DNA of 61,130 nucleotides from Defluviitaleaceae bacterium (lineage in GTDB: Bacteria > Bacillota > Clostridia > Lachnospirales > UBA5962): positions 1 to 61,130 of the forward strand of contig WRBA01000014.1 in assembly GCA_009779915.1 (NCBI GenBank). Reading direction: 5' to 3'. Below the pieces are notes generated by a model. The model did not search any database, was not told where the DNA came from, and saw nothing but the letters and a program-made list of their open reading frames with translations. Below, in pieces: positions 16,625 through 25,484 of the stretch (the stretch's first letter is position 1; each line of letters starts with the position of its first letter). The position numbers and the translations under genes are program-made.

Positions 16625-18211
16625 ATGCTTTCTTTCTTTCCAACACTTCCAATTATAACAGCAGTTTTTTTATATGTATTCCCTTTTAAAAAAGCAGGGA
16701 AGGCTATTGCAATTTTAGCCCAAATGGCTTTGGTTGCCGCTTCTTTTTATCTGTTTTTCGCGGTCAGGCAAGGAGATATAATTGACCCTATAGGCAATTA
16801 TGATGGTGTACTCGGGGTTATTTTACGGGCGGATACTCTTGCAGCGGTTTTCGTTGCCCTTGTGGCGTTTATTTTCTTTGTTGCGGCACTTTATCGCTTT
16901 CATGAGGATGATGGTAAGCTTTTTTGGTTTTTCCTATTTATTTGGCAAGGACTGTTAAACGGTATTTTCCTGACAGGTGATATGTTTAACAGATTTGTTT
17001 TGATTGAGGTTGTAACCGTTGTTGTTTCGGTTATGATTATGTTTAACAGGGATAACCGCTCACAGTATGACGGGCTGCTTCATTTGATGGTAAATACTGT
17101 TGCTGTTAAATTTTATTTGTTTGGTATTGGCTTTGTATATAGGCTGACAGGCACCCTTGATATGCACGCCGCAAGGGTGGCGTTGGCTCAAATAGATAAT
17201 TCCTCATTGGTACTGCCATTTGCCCTTGTTATGACAGCCGTTACTCTAAAGTGCGCTCTGGCACCTCTTTTTAGCTGGTTTCCTAAAGCAGCAGGGACTC
17301 CGGGGGCATCTACCGTAGTTTCGACAATTCTTTCCGGCTTGCATATTAAAAGCGGTATTTATATGTTTATCCGCTTTCAGGCTCTTTTTGGTGAAATTGA
17401 CGCTTCCGGATTTTTCCTGATTATTGGAATTATAACAGGTGTTGTAGGCTTTATGTGGGCCTTGTCCCAGTCGGATATTAAGCTGATACTTGCTTACAAT
17501 ACAATTTCCCAAATGGGTTTGATTATCGCAGGGCTTAACCTTTCCGACAATTATGCCCATGTAGGCAGTATATACCATGTTATAAACCATACTTTGTTCA
17601 AATCAGCATTATTCTTATGTGCGGGCTTGGTAGCAAAAGCTTACGGAACTAGGGATACGTCTGAAATACGCGGCGTATTTAAACGAATGCCTATTGTGGG
17701 TGCGGCAATTTTAATGGCAATTCTTGGTATAACCGGCACCCCCTTCTTTAATGGAAGTATTTCAAGGTATTTTATCCTATCCGGTGCGGGGGTGGCTACA
17801 ACCGGGGCTATAATGCTTATTAATTTAGGCACTATTTTGGTATTTATTAAATATTCCATTATGCTTTTTGGACAGCCTAAGCCCGGGCAGGGAGCTGTAC
17901 CAATAGATAATTTTAAAAAAGCTTCCGTTTTAATACTAGGGATTTTGTGCTTTGCCGGAGGTATTTTTGGAGAAGAGCTTATTAGATTCCTGTTCAACGT
18001 AACAGCAAGTGTTGATGCGGCAGGGTATTTTGAAAAGACTATTTTCTTTATACTTAGCGGGCTGGCAGGGTTTTTGATATATAAGTATTATTTAAAAACA
18101 AGTAAACTCCTTGCAAAAGTAAGGCAGGTAGAAATAGGGTTTAGAAGTATGTGTACTTTAATGGGTATATTTTTTGCTGTTTTGTTAATTGCGACTCATT
18201 TAATAGTTTAA
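16625..18211 (+). CDS. mrpD: Mrp antiporter subunit MrpD (NuoM/N-like)
   Basis: A 528-residue polytopic protein with about 14 helices of the proton-translocating NuoL/M/N type. Key elements: a Glu-containing helix (NRFVLIEVVTVVVSVMI), KCALAPLFSWFPKAAGTPGASTVVSTILSG with the conserved Lys/Pro, and LILAYNTISQMGLIIAG with a His/Lys region NHTLFKSALFLCAG. It is the last gene of the operon and is followed by a bidirectional terminator at 18232-18264. With MrpA missing, this is the only NuoL/M/N-type subunit present. Confidence 0.92.
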   Translation: MLSFFPTLPIITAVFLYVFPFKKAGKAIAILAQMALVAASFYLFFAVRQGDIIDPIGNYDGVLGVILRADTLAAVFVALVAFIFFVAALYRFHEDDGKLFWFFLFIWQGLLNGIFLTGDMFNRFVLIEVVTVVVSVMIMFNRDNRSQYDGLLHLMVNTVAVKFYLFGIGFVYRLTGTLDMHAARVALAQIDNSSLVLPFALVMTAVTLKCALAPLFSWFPKAAGTPGASTVVSTILSGLHIKSGIYMFIRFQALFGEIDASGFFLIIGIITGVVGFMWALSQSDIKLILAYNTISQMGLIIAGLNLSDNYAHVGSIYHVINHTLFKSALFLCAGLVAKAYGTRDTSEIRGVFKRMPIVGAAILMAILGITGTPFFNGSISRYFILSGAGVATTGAIMLINLGTILVFIKYSIMLFGQPKPGQGAVPIDNFKKASVLILGILCFAGGIFGEELIRFLFNVTASVDAAGYFEKTIFFILSGLAGFLIYKYYLKTSKLLAKVRQVEIGFRSMCTLMGIFFAVLLIATHLIV

Positions 18212-18231
18212 GAAGTATATTAAATGACTAT

Positions 18232-18264
18232 AAAAACCTGCTGCGCTACGCGCAGCAGGTTTTT
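18232..18264. terminator. Bidirectional Rho-independent terminator
   Basis: A perfect stem (aaaaacctgctgcgc / gcgcagcaggttttt) with a three-base loop and T-runs on both strands. It separates the + strand mrp operon from the convergent minus-strand gene that ends at 18276. Confidence 0.92.
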
Positions 18265-18275
18265 ATGAGAAAATA

Positions 18276-18515
18276 CTAAGGCTCTATAACTTTTTTGCTG
18301 GTTTGCTTATTATTGCCACCTGTATCAGGCCCTATAGACGCATTACTATCGTTACTGCCTTGAGGCGATGGTATATTGTACATCTTTGCGTAGGTATCAG
18401 CAACCTCATTATCTATAGCTTGTCCTTGCATAAGCCCTGTACTGTCATTTGACGATACCGGCTTAGTATCCCAGAAAGCCTTTCTAAGCTCTTCTATCGT
18501 TTTTTCATCAGGCAT
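18276..18515 (-). CDS. Small hydrophilic protein of unknown function
   Basis: The 79-residue product begins MPDEKTIEELRKAFWDTKPV and is rich in Ser, Asn, Asp and Gly, with no hydrophobic segment. I chose the ATG at 18513-18515 because a gaaagaggg RBS lies 8 bases upstream; a longer form would need a TTG start. The C terminus (SNDSNASIGPDTGGNNKQ) looks disordered. It lies 70 bases downstream of an NlpC/P60 gene on the same strand. No family is recognised. Confidence 0.55.
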   Translation of the reverse strand: MPDEKTIEELRKAFWDTKPVSSNDSTGLMQGQAIDNEVADTYAKMYNIPSPQGSNDSNASIGPDTGGNNKQTSKKVIEP

Positions 18516-18584
18516 AAAAGTACCCTCTTTCATATTTGGTACTTTTATTATCAAACATTTACGGATATTTATACATACCCTTGA

Positions 18585-19772
18585 TTACAAAACTCTTCGC
18601 GCAGTCATATAAGTCCTTATGTAATACGGCTCGTAAAGGCTGGAAATAACAACTCCCCATGTTCTTCTGGAGCTGGAGGAGTGGATGAAATCCCCATTTC
18701 CTATGTATAGACCTATATGGGATATTCCACCATTGCCAACTGTGTCAAAAAACACCAAATCCCCAGGCAGAAGCTCGTATCTGCCTACAGGCACACCATT
18801 TCTTGTCATGGCTGCAGAATTTCTGTATAAAATTATACCAAAATCTCTAAACACATGATGTACAAAACCTGAACAGTCAACCCCTACCCTTAAATCATTG
18901 CCTGCCCATAAATAAGGTGTTCCCAGAAACTGTTTGCCATGGGCTATTATCTGCCCTGCTAAAGTACTTGTATCAATGGGACCTGAACCATAATGTATTT
19001 GCACAAATTCCCTGCTAAGATAGCCTATATAACCGTCAAATGTAACCCTTGCCCATTCAGGGGTACGGTGAAGTACATCAACTGTGGTGCCGCCCGGAAC
19101 TAAGGTAATAATATCCGTATAGGTAGAGGGACCGCTTCTAAGCCTCAGCCCTGAGCCTGTAAAGGTTGATACAACAGCGCGAGGGGCGTCGCTGCTTTGG
19201 ATTACCGGAGGCTGATTTGCCGAAACCCCCTGACTGGTTTGAACAGGTGCGGCAGGCACCAATACCTCCTGAACTATTGGTGGAGTAGATGCTGAAGCTT
19301 GACGAAGCTCGCCGATAAAACCCCCTGAAACAAAATCTTTGCTTATGTAAGCTAAAGAGCCATTATGCTCTATTTCAACCCAATTGTCCACTATACCAAG
19401 GGCTGTGATATTTGTCCCTTGGCTAAACCTATCCAATATCACCGCTTCCAGCGAGGGGTTGTCCCTTATATTTACACCATTGCCGCTTACAGTAGCATAA
19501 ATCCTGACTATTTCCACAAAATCTGTTGATATAAACGCCCTGATTCCATCAACTTCGATCACGAAAAAGTCGTTTTCCGCCCCTAAAATTTCCACAGCTT
19601 GTCCTGTGTTAAATCTGGTAATTATTGCGGAGTTTGTATTCGATTCACTGCGTACATTAAGATTATCAACTTCAACAACCCCAAAAGCTGACGCAAAAAC
19701 TAAAGCTTGCAGTGCCATTATCATTAGCCATGTTGTAAGTAAAAACCTGAGAAATTTTTTCATAAATCTCAT
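18585..19772 (-). CDS. Secreted cell-wall hydrolase: three SH3b domains plus NlpC/P60
   Basis: The ATG at 19770-19772 follows a gggagg RBS and begins a signal peptide (FMKKFLRFLLTTWLMIMAL, cleavage after about residue 28). Three bacterial SH3 domains follow: VDNLNVRSESNTNSAIITRF, GNGVNIRDNPSLEAVILDRF and GSGLRLRSGPSTYTDIITLV. The C-terminal 120 residues are an NlpC/P60 endopeptidase with catalytic Cys in VDCSGFVHHVF and His in ISHIGLYIGNG. It should cut peptidoglycan stem peptides outside the membrane. The upstream 230 bases are AT-rich with no gene. Confidence 0.93.
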   Translation of the reverse strand: MRFMKKFLRFLLTTWLMIMALQALVFASAFGVVEVDNLNVRSESNTNSAIITRFNTGQAVEILGAENDFFVIEVDGIRAFISTDFVEIVRIYATVSGNGVNIRDNPSLEAVILDRFSQGTNITALGIVDNWVEIEHNGSLAYISKDFVSGGFIGELRQASASTPPIVQEVLVPAAPVQTSQGVSANQPPVIQSSDAPRAVVSTFTGSGLRLRSGPSTYTDIITLVPGGTTVDVLHRTPEWARVTFDGYIGYLSREFVQIHYGSGPIDTSTLAGQIIAHGKQFLGTPYLWAGNDLRVGVDCSGFVHHVFRDFGIILYRNSAAMTRNGVPVGRYELLPGDLVFFDTVGNGGISHIGLYIGNGDFIHSSSSRRTWGVVISSLYEPYYIRTYMTARRVL

Positions 19773-19805
19773 AAAAAATCCTCCCTTATGACATGTGGAT
19801 AACAT

Positions 19806-20003
19806 ATTTATAACTTGTTACGTAAATGTTACGAAATTATTATATAAAATCTACCAAGATTTGTCAACAAAAATCTTCAAATTTTAAGTAATTTTTAGTA
19901 TATTTTACATCTATTGATATTTTTTATTGATTAATAATTTTGTAATTTGTAAATACTATCTCTGTCATTTTTATGTCAAAAAGCAAAGAAAGGATTTTTT
20001 ACT
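19806..20003. other. AT-rich divergent intergenic region
   Basis: About 230 bases between the divergent NlpC/P60 and VanW genes. They are strongly AT-rich with many TATA-like words, so separate promoter assignment is not possible. No open frame or repeat was seen. Confidence 0.5.
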
Positions 20004-20570
20004 ATGAAATTTTCAAAGTCTAAATATGCCATAATATTGGCTTGTATACTGGCTTTTCTTTCTGTTTCGGCAATATCTGCCGCACCTATTGACTATAGAT
20101 ATTACCAAAAAGAAGGCTCACAAAAAAAAGAAGTACTGTCTAAATTCAGTACAAAATTTAATAGCGGCGCAAAAGCACGAACTCATAATATGAAATTGGC
20201 GTCAGTAGCTATAGATAATTATGTGCTTAGACCCGGTCAAACCTTTTCTTTTAACGAAGTTGTAGGCTATGCCGGACCTCAGCAAAACTATCAAAAAGCT
20301 GTAATCTTTGTAGATGGAAAAGAAGAAAAAGCCTATGGGGGAGGAATTTGTCAAGTAAGCTCAACATTATACAATGCCGCTATGGAGGCAAAGCTCGAAA
20401 TAGTTGAAAGACACCCTCACTCTAAAGCAGTTGGATATGTGGAAAAAGGTAAAGACGCCGCAACAAGCTATGGCGGCGTAGATTTGAAGTTTAAAAACAA
20501 TCATCCTTTTCCTGTTATTATTAATTCTTATACAAGTGATGATACTTTTACGGTTGAAATACTTCGGTAG
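20004..20570 (+). CDS. Secreted VanW-domain protein
   Basis: A 188-residue protein with a signal peptide (KYAIILACILAFLSVSAISA) and a VanW domain. The motifs LRPGQTFSFNEVVG, YGGGICQVSSTLYNAA and ERHPHSKAVGYV are all present and in order. VanW-type domains are found in Firmicute cell-envelope proteins and the vancomycin-resistance cluster, but the biochemical role is unknown. This copy is short, with no G5 or peptidoglycan-binding module. It is monocistronic, with a terminator hairpin just downstream. Confidence 0.88.
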   Translation: MKFSKSKYAIILACILAFLSVSAISAAPIDYRYYQKEGSQKKEVLSKFSTKFNSGAKARTHNMKLASVAIDNYVLRPGQTFSFNEVVGYAGPQQNYQKAVIFVDGKEEKAYGGGICQVSSTLYNAAMEAKLEIVERHPHSKAVGYVEKGKDAATSYGGVDLKFKNNHPFPVIINSYTSDDTFTVEILR

Positions 20571-20578
20571 TTTTCACA

Positions 20579-20621
20579 AAAAACAGCCCGAGACGCCGCC
20601 ATGGCAGACTGGGCTGTTTTA
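20579..20621. terminator. Bidirectional terminator
   Basis: aaaacagccc pairs with gggctgtttt around an internal gacgccgccatgg loop, with A/T runs on both sides. It lies between the convergent VanW gene and the dehydrogenase gene ending at 20631. Confidence 0.85.
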
Positions 20622-20630
20622 TCCTATTAT

Positions 20631-21647
20631 CTATTTACTCCAATCAATTACCACACAAAGATAATTTTCTTTATCAGACATAAGCCCGTGGTATGCTTCC
20701 TGTATTTCATCAGGCTTTATTACATGGCTTATTATTTTATTTGCGTCTATCCTGCCCTTTTCTAAAAGGCTTTCAAAATACCTTAAATTACGTGTAACGC
20801 TAATTCGGCAGCCCTCTGCACTGCGAAGAGGGTAAAGATTGTTAAATGCACCTCTTACGCTCAACATATTCATATGAATACGGTTAAAAACCTTTGTAAC
20901 ATTCATATCAATATCGGCACGAGGAGTCCCCATAAGAATAACTTGCCCATGAGTTTGTGCGGAGAATACGGCATTTGCTATTGCGCGGCTGTCGCCTGTT
21001 ACATCTGCACAAATATCAGCACCAAGTCCCCCTGTCATTTTTAATATTTCTTCAACTTGCTTATCAGGCGGAGTATCTACGCATTCGCTAATACCAAGGT
21101 TTTCAGCTATTTTGCACCTAGTCTTTGCAGGATCAACTCCAATAACCCTAAGCCCCATTTCTTTATACAAAGCAGCCACTAAAAGCCCAATAGCACCAAG
21201 ACCAAAGACCGCAGCACTGTCTCCCGGCTTTATTTCACCTGCCGCAACAGAACTTACGGCTATTAATCCAAGATTGTAAAGTGATGCCAGTTTAGGAGAT
21301 ATGTCTCCCTCCATCTTGAATATGCTTGTCCCTTGGGTTTTCTCCCCATTTTCAATACGGCAAACTGAGGCGTGAGGACCTGAATAATATACTCTATCAC
21401 CAATTTCAATATCTTTAAGACCACTTCCCTTAGCAATAACCTTCCCAACTGACGAATAGCCGGGCCGCACAGGATAAGAAAAGCCTTTTTTTATAGCAAA
21501 AACCCTCGAAAGCTCTGTTCCCGCACTTATCATTGAAAACTCGGCTTCTATAACTGCCTCATTTTCCGAAAGATTGGATATATCCACCTCTTCCGTTTGT
21601 ATACTTGCCTCCCCTACTCCTGTTACTGATACATATTTACTAAGCAT
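20631..21647 (-). CDS. Zinc-less medium-chain dehydrogenase/reductase (sugar alcohol/bi-domain oxidoreductase type)
   Basis: 338 residues with MDR architecture: an N-terminal GroES-like catalytic domain and a Rossmann domain with AAVFGLGAIGLLVAALYKEMG near residue 150. The usual catalytic Cys of zinc alcohol dehydrogenases (CGTDxH) is replaced by ISAGTELSR, as in the family that includes bi-domain oxidoreductases and YcjQ-like enzymes. Conserved RPGYSSVGKVI and GADICADVTGDS follow. It probably oxidises or reduces a sugar derivative with NAD(P). It lies downstream of HAD and Gfo/Idh genes on the same strand, with an inverted-repeat element between. Confidence 0.82.
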   Translation of the reverse strand: MLSKYVSVTGVGEASIQTEEVDISNLSENEAVIEAEFSMISAGTELSRVFAIKKGFSYPVRPGYSSVGKVIAKGSGLKDIEIGDRVYYSGPHASVCRIENGEKTQGTSIFKMEGDISPKLASLYNLGLIAVSSVAAGEIKPGDSAAVFGLGAIGLLVAALYKEMGLRVIGVDPAKTRCKIAENLGISECVDTPPDKQVEEILKMTGGLGADICADVTGDSRAIANAVFSAQTHGQVILMGTPRADIDMNVTKVFNRIHMNMLSVRGAFNNLYPLRSAEGCRISVTRNLRYFESLLEKGRIDANKIISHVIKPDEIQEAYHGLMSDKENYLCVVIDWSK

Positions 21648-21662
21648 AGTAACGCCCCTTTC

Positions 21663-21830
21663 AGAGAGTGTCCACTGGAAATTTACAGGAAGTTTTTCGG
21701 CTGATTTTCCGCCACTCTTCGTTGCGCTCTCCTAGCAGTCATTCTCCGAGAATGCGTCGTCGAGCGCGCCTCGATTAACAGAAAATCAGGCTCGAAACCC
21801 ATTCCAGAATTTTCCAGTGGACACCCTCTA
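21663..21830. repeat. 168-bp element with 45-50-bp terminal inverted repeats
   Basis: The ends read agagagtgtccactggaaa on the left and, on the other strand, agagggtgtccactggaaaa. Complementarity continues inward for about 48 bases (ending ctgattttc on both arms). The interior is GC-rich. It fills the whole gap between the dehydrogenase and HAD genes. It has no TATAG end and so is a different family from the elements listed further on. The size and structure suggest a MITE or a large transcriptional stem-loop. Confidence 0.75.
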
Positions 21831-21833
21831 AAG

Positions 21834-22682
21834 TTATATTCCAAACAATTTTTCGATAGCCGCAGCAACTCCGTCTTCTTGAACTGATGATGTTATATAA
21901 TCCGCGGCTTTTTTAGCCGACTCACGACCTCCGTCAAGTGCAACTGCAAAACCTGCAATTTCAAGTAAATTAACGTCATTGCCGCTGTCACCAAAGGCAA
22001 TAACATTGGAAATATCAAGCCCTAAATGCTCACAAAGCCTAATAGCACCACTGCCTTTGTGTATGCCTATAGGCGTAATTTCAATATCTTTGCCGTCAGT
22101 TGAAGGCATTTCAACATTGCAAGCCTCACGGATTTTTACTCGTCCCTCAGCACAAGCCTCCGCTGTTTCAAAGCGGCAGCCAAGTTTAAATATTTGCTCA
22201 TCAACATTTGCCACATGGGCTAAAAGGTTGTCATACGTAGGATAAATTTCCTTAGGTGCGCTGCCGTCTTTAGGGACTTCCAGCTTAATATTCCTTCTAA
22301 GAAGCTCAAGATGCTTCGGTGTTAAGCTGCTTTCACTTTTAAATGCCGCAAAATAAGCGTCTGTAAGAGAGTCAATAACCCTAAGAACCGAATCTGCCTC
22401 ATCACGCTCAAAAGGACGCTCAGAAATCGAACAATTCTTTTCAAAGTCCCAAATTAAAGTGCCATTTGCTAAAACGCCATATCTAAAAATCCCTAAATCC
22501 CTAATACTATCAGGAATGCCGTATTGCATACGTCCTGTTGCAAGAACAGTGATAATACCTGAATTTGAGAGCTTTACGAGTGCCTTTTGCACCGCCTCAC
22601 TAATACGCCCATCATGAAAAATTGTACCGTCTACGTCAAAAGCTGCTAGTTTAATATTGTTTTTGTCAAATGTTTTGTTCAT
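21834..22682 (-). CDS. Cof-type HAD-superfamily phosphatase
   Basis: 282 residues with the HAD motifs: I at AAFDVDGTIFHDG (Asp nucleophile), II at TVLATGRM, III Lys near HKGSGAIRLCEHLG and IV at VIAFGDSGNDVNLLEIAGFAVAL. The inserted cap is of the C2B (Cof) type. These enzymes dephosphorylate sugar phosphates, FMN or pyridoxal phosphate; the substrate is unknown. The ATG follows an aaagga RBS. It probably forms an operon with the oxidoreductase gene upstream (about 19 bases between the genes). Confidence 0.9.
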   Translation of the reverse strand: MNKTFDKNNIKLAAFDVDGTIFHDGRISEAVQKALVKLSNSGIITVLATGRMQYGIPDSIRDLGIFRYGVLANGTLIWDFEKNCSISERPFERDEADSVLRVIDSLTDAYFAAFKSESSLTPKHLELLRRNIKLEVPKDGSAPKEIYPTYDNLLAHVANVDEQIFKLGCRFETAEACAEGRVKIREACNVEMPSTDGKDIEITPIGIHKGSGAIRLCEHLGLDISNVIAFGDSGNDVNLLEIAGFAVALDGGRESAKKAADYITSSVQEDGVAAAIEKLFGI

Positions 22683-22701
22683 TTAATAGTCCTTTCGTGC
22701 T

Positions 22702-23688
22702 TTATCTAGCCGTATCCGCCGGAAACGCTATATCCGCGGATTTACGAGCTTTATCTAATAATTCCATAATTTTTAAAGTCTTATCCAGGAATATATCTCG
22801 CTTTTTAAAGTCTTTTGAGTCAAATATATTTTTAAAATCCGCAATTTCAAAATAAAGGGTATTCCGCTCTTCTTGCACATTAAAACACTCTTCACAATTA
22901 CCCCCTGAGAATAAAGTAAAGCCAATACAACGGCTGCTTTCAGCCTCGACATATATAAAGCCTTGCTCCCCTTGGATTTGAACGAAGTTGTTTGAGCGGC
23001 TGTCTTTTGCGGCAACAGATGTGGCTATAAAACCATCATATTCACATATAAGAACACCGGAGGTATCAATCCCATTTTCAGCTTTATTAGCGTAATATTT
23101 AATATCCTTAGGTTCCCCAAACAGTTCTGTAAGAAAGCCTATATTATAGCAGCCTAAATCCATAAGTGCGCCGCCGGAAAATTCAGGGTTAAATATGTTC
23201 GGCTTTTTGCCTTGCAAAAAAGCATCATAACGAGATGAATATTGAGAAAAATTAATCTGAGCAATCTTAATTTTGCCAAGTTCCGGCAATTTATCCTTAA
23301 TTAATTGCAAATTAGGAAGATGGGGAACTGTCATCGCTTCAAACAGGAAAAGACCTTTCTCTTTTGCAAGTGCAATAAGCATTTCTGCCTCTTTAAGGTT
23401 ACTGGTAAAAGGTTTTTCACATATTACATTTTTGCCGGCAAGAAGTGCGTCTTTTGCCCAATTAAAATGCAAGGCATTTGGCGCGGCTACATAAATAAAA
23501 TCCAAATCCGCCTCAAGAAATTTTTCGCGGCAATTATATACATCGGGCACATTATGTTCGGCAGCAAAGGCATCGGCACGATCTTTAGTCCTCGAATACA
23601 CTGCTGCAACCGTAACCCCTGCAACCTCTCTTGCCGCTGAAATAAAATTAGCCACAATAGAGCCTGAACCAACTGTTCCTATTCTCAT
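22702..23688 (-). CDS. Gfo/Idh/MocA-family NAD(P)-dependent oxidoreductase
   Basis: About 328 residues starting MRIGTVGSGSIVANF, a Rossmann GxGxxA-like motif. EKPFTSNLKEAE gives the conserved EKP of the family, and GGALMDLGCYNIGFLTELFG the GGG..D.G.H-type segment (His replaced by Tyr). I chose the ATG at 23686-23688, 9 bases after the aaagg RBS, rather than the longer frame. It likely acts on a sugar or inositol-type substrate. It is cotranscribed with the HAD gene and follows a membrane protein gene on the same strand. Confidence 0.86.
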   Translation of the reverse strand: MRIGTVGSGSIVANFISAAREVAGVTVAAVYSRTKDRADAFAAEHNVPDVYNCREKFLEADLDFIYVAAPNALHFNWAKDALLAGKNVICEKPFTSNLKEAEMLIALAKEKGLFLFEAMTVPHLPNLQLIKDKLPELGKIKIAQINFSQYSSRYDAFLQGKKPNIFNPEFSGGALMDLGCYNIGFLTELFGEPKDIKYYANKAENGIDTSGVLICEYDGFIATSVAAKDSRSNNFVQIQGEQGFIYVEAESSRCIGFTLFSGGNCEECFNVQEERNTLYFEIADFKNIFDSKDFKKRDIFLDKTLKIMELLDKARKSADIAFPADTAR

Positions 23689-23713
23689 AATTTGCATCCT
23701 TTCCGTATTATGT

Positions 23714-24307
23714 TTAAACGATGTCCTGATAACGTTTAAGCTCCATACCGTGCTTATAGTAAGCATAGAGATAGCGGCAATCTACATCGTCGCGATTTTC
23801 ATAAGATTTAACCACATCTTCCAAATAAGGTATACGCGCAAGCAAATCTGTGGGTACTATAAATATCTGGGCAGGTTTACGCTCATCATATGTAACATAT
23901 ACGCTGCCTGTTGGAATCTCCTTAGTATCCGCACTCATTTTCTCATAAAACTTAACAGATATTCCGCCACCCTCTTGAGGGTAAAGTGTCCCCTCAAAAC
24001 TGTACAGCCAATAATTTCTAAAGCCCGAATCCCTCATGGGAAGCTCTCTCGAAGCAGACTCGATATTAACAAGGGCAATTTTTTTATTAAGTGCCATTTT
24101 TATTATAACTTTTTTATCCCAATTGGCTTCATAATACCTAAAAATAAGTAGCAGTACCATAAGTGCTATGACACAGCCTACTATATAGTGGAAAAAATAG
24201 TCAGGAAACGTAAGCGTTATATAAAACCCGCCGGCAAGCATAAGTACAACAAGGACAGCCATATAAACCAATGCTTTGTTTAAAATTCTAGCGATTTTTA
24301 ATTGCAT
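23714..24307 (-). CDS. Membrane protein with two N-terminal helices, unknown function
   Basis: The ATG at 24305-24307 follows a gaggtt RBS. The 197-residue product has two adjacent transmembrane helices (LVYMAVLVVLMLAGGFYITL and YIVGCVIALMVLLLIFRY). A cytoplasmic-looking domain of about 120 residues follows (NWLYSF, EIPTGSVYVTYDERKP). No family is recognised. It lies 26 bases upstream of the Gfo/Idh gene start and may share its transcript. Confidence 0.6.
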   Translation of the reverse strand: MQLKIARILNKALVYMAVLVVLMLAGGFYITLTFPDYFFHYIVGCVIALMVLLLIFRYYEANWDKKVIIKMALNKKIALVNIESASRELPMRDSGFRNYWLYSFEGTLYPQEGGGISVKFYEKMSADTKEIPTGSVYVTYDERKPAQIFIVPTDLLARIPYLEDVVKSYENRDDVDCRYLYAYYKHGMELKRYQDIV

Positions 24308-24423
24308 TATAACAAACCTCACAAATAGTTGACATATATAATAATTATACTGAAATTCTTCTAAAACAGCTGCTTTATAGTTAATATTTTGTGCGGATTT
24401 CAGTATAACCCCGCCGAAAGAAC

Positions 24424-24478
24424 CCATACGTATGGATTTGATAAATCTCGCTTATCCATAAATATGGGTTCTTTTATT
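24424..24478. terminator. Hairpin downstream of the PTS operon
   Basis: gaacccatacgtatgga pairs with tccataaatatgggttc; the + strand side ends in tttt. It lies just after the IIB stop on the minus strand and probably ends the PTS transcript, although the T-run is weaker on that strand. Confidence 0.6.
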
Positions 24479-24491
24479 GCGCTTAAAGAGT

Positions 24492-24977
24492 CTAAAAACC
24501 AGCTTTTTTGAGCAGCTCAAGAAAGTTTTGTTCATCATTATTAGGCACCATACGAGTAGTGAGTTTGCCGCCAAGTTTCTCAGCAACTTTGCGATAAACC
24601 TCCGCATCCTCTTTTGTTGCCGCAATGGATTTAGTAACCATTTTATATTCAGTACCGGCGATTGGTGCCGCGTTACCAACATTTACAAATTCAACATTCT
24701 CAATTTTTTCAAGAATCTCAAGAGCGTCAGATGGGAATTTTGCGATTACAAAAAGTGATTGATTGGGATTAGCTGCTTCATGCTCCACAAGCTCCGCCAC
24801 TGACATTACAAGTACTTTATGACCCCGTGCCGCAAGAGGTAATGCCATTTTTTGAATAGGATCAACCGCAACTTTATCATTACAAACAACTATAGCATCC
24901 GCACTAATATAGTTAGACCAAATAGCAGCTACCTGTCCATGAATCAGCCTGTTATCAATACGCATATGTTTAATCAT
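24492..24977 (-). CDS. PTS mannose/fructose/sorbose-family component IIB
   Basis: 161 residues with the IIB-Man signature MRIDNRLIHGQVAAIW; His13 in LIHGQV is the expected phosphorylation site. IIB passes phosphate from IIA to the sugar bound by IIC-IID. It is the last gene of a five-gene run (SIS, IIC, IID, IIA, IIB). The ATG overlaps the IIA stop, with an aggagg RBS inside the IIA coding region. Confidence 0.93.
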   Translation of the reverse strand: MIKHMRIDNRLIHGQVAAIWSNYISADAIVVCNDKVAVDPIQKMALPLAARGHKVLVMSVAELVEHEAANPNQSLFVIAKFPSDALEILEKIENVEFVNVGNAAPIAGTEYKMVTKSIAATKEDAEVYRKVAEKLGGKLTTRMVPNNDEQNFLELLKKAGF

Positions 24978-25401
24978 TTAACAAGCCCTCCTTTTTCATA
25001 ATTTCATTTACATCCACCATAGTGGCAGAAGACTCGCTTATGACAGATGCAGCCAGCTCATCAAAATCTTCCATAGCTTCACGATAAGCCAGTAAGCTAA
25101 TCATCATAGGCACATTCACGCCTGCTAAAAGGCGGCGTTTTTTACCTTCCTTTATTTCTTTTGCAACTAATAGCATTGCGCGGTTACAAGGAGTTCCCCC
25201 CATTATGTCCGCCAATATGAAAACACCGTCACCGCTATCGGCTTCTTTTAAAACTTTTTCCAGTCTATCGCCAAAATCTTCAGGGCTGTCAGCAGGGTTT
25301 AAATCAAGGGCAAAACAGTGCTCAGCTCCATAAAGCATATTAGCTGCATCAAGTAACCCCGCCGCAAAAGCACCGTGACTTACTAAAACTATCCCTATCA
25401 A
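24970..25401 (-). CDS. PTS mannose/fructose-family component IIA
   Basis: 143 residues with the EIIA-Man motif IGIVLVSHGAFAAGLLDAA (phospho-acceptor His9) and the conserved ILADIMGGTPCNRAMLL. It accepts phosphate from HPr. The start is TTG at 25399-25401, 8 bases after an aaggag RBS. A hairpin lies between IID and this gene (25434-25449), so the IIA-IIB part may be expressed at a different level from IIC-IID. Confidence 0.92.
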   Translation of the reverse strand: MIGIVLVSHGAFAAGLLDAANMLYGAEHCFALDLNPADSPEDFGDRLEKVLKEADSGDGVFILADIMGGTPCNRAMLLVAKEIKEGKKRRLLAGVNVPMMISLLAYREAMEDFDELAASVISESSATMVDVNEIMKKEGLLND

Positions 25402-25428
25402 TTGAAGGTCTCCTTTTTAATACCAAGC

Positions 25429-25455
25429 CGCCTGATAATCAGGCGGCATGGCATA
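25429..25455 (-). promoter_or_regulatory. Intercistronic hairpin between PTS IID and IIA
   Basis: gccgcctgat and atcaggcggc form a 10-bp GC-rich stem with almost no loop (about 25431-25451). It sits in the 83-base gap inside the operon. It could stabilise the upstream mRNA after processing or act as a partial terminator. Confidence 0.6.
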
Positions 25456-25484
25456 TTTTAAAATTAATCCTTTTGTTTTAAAAC

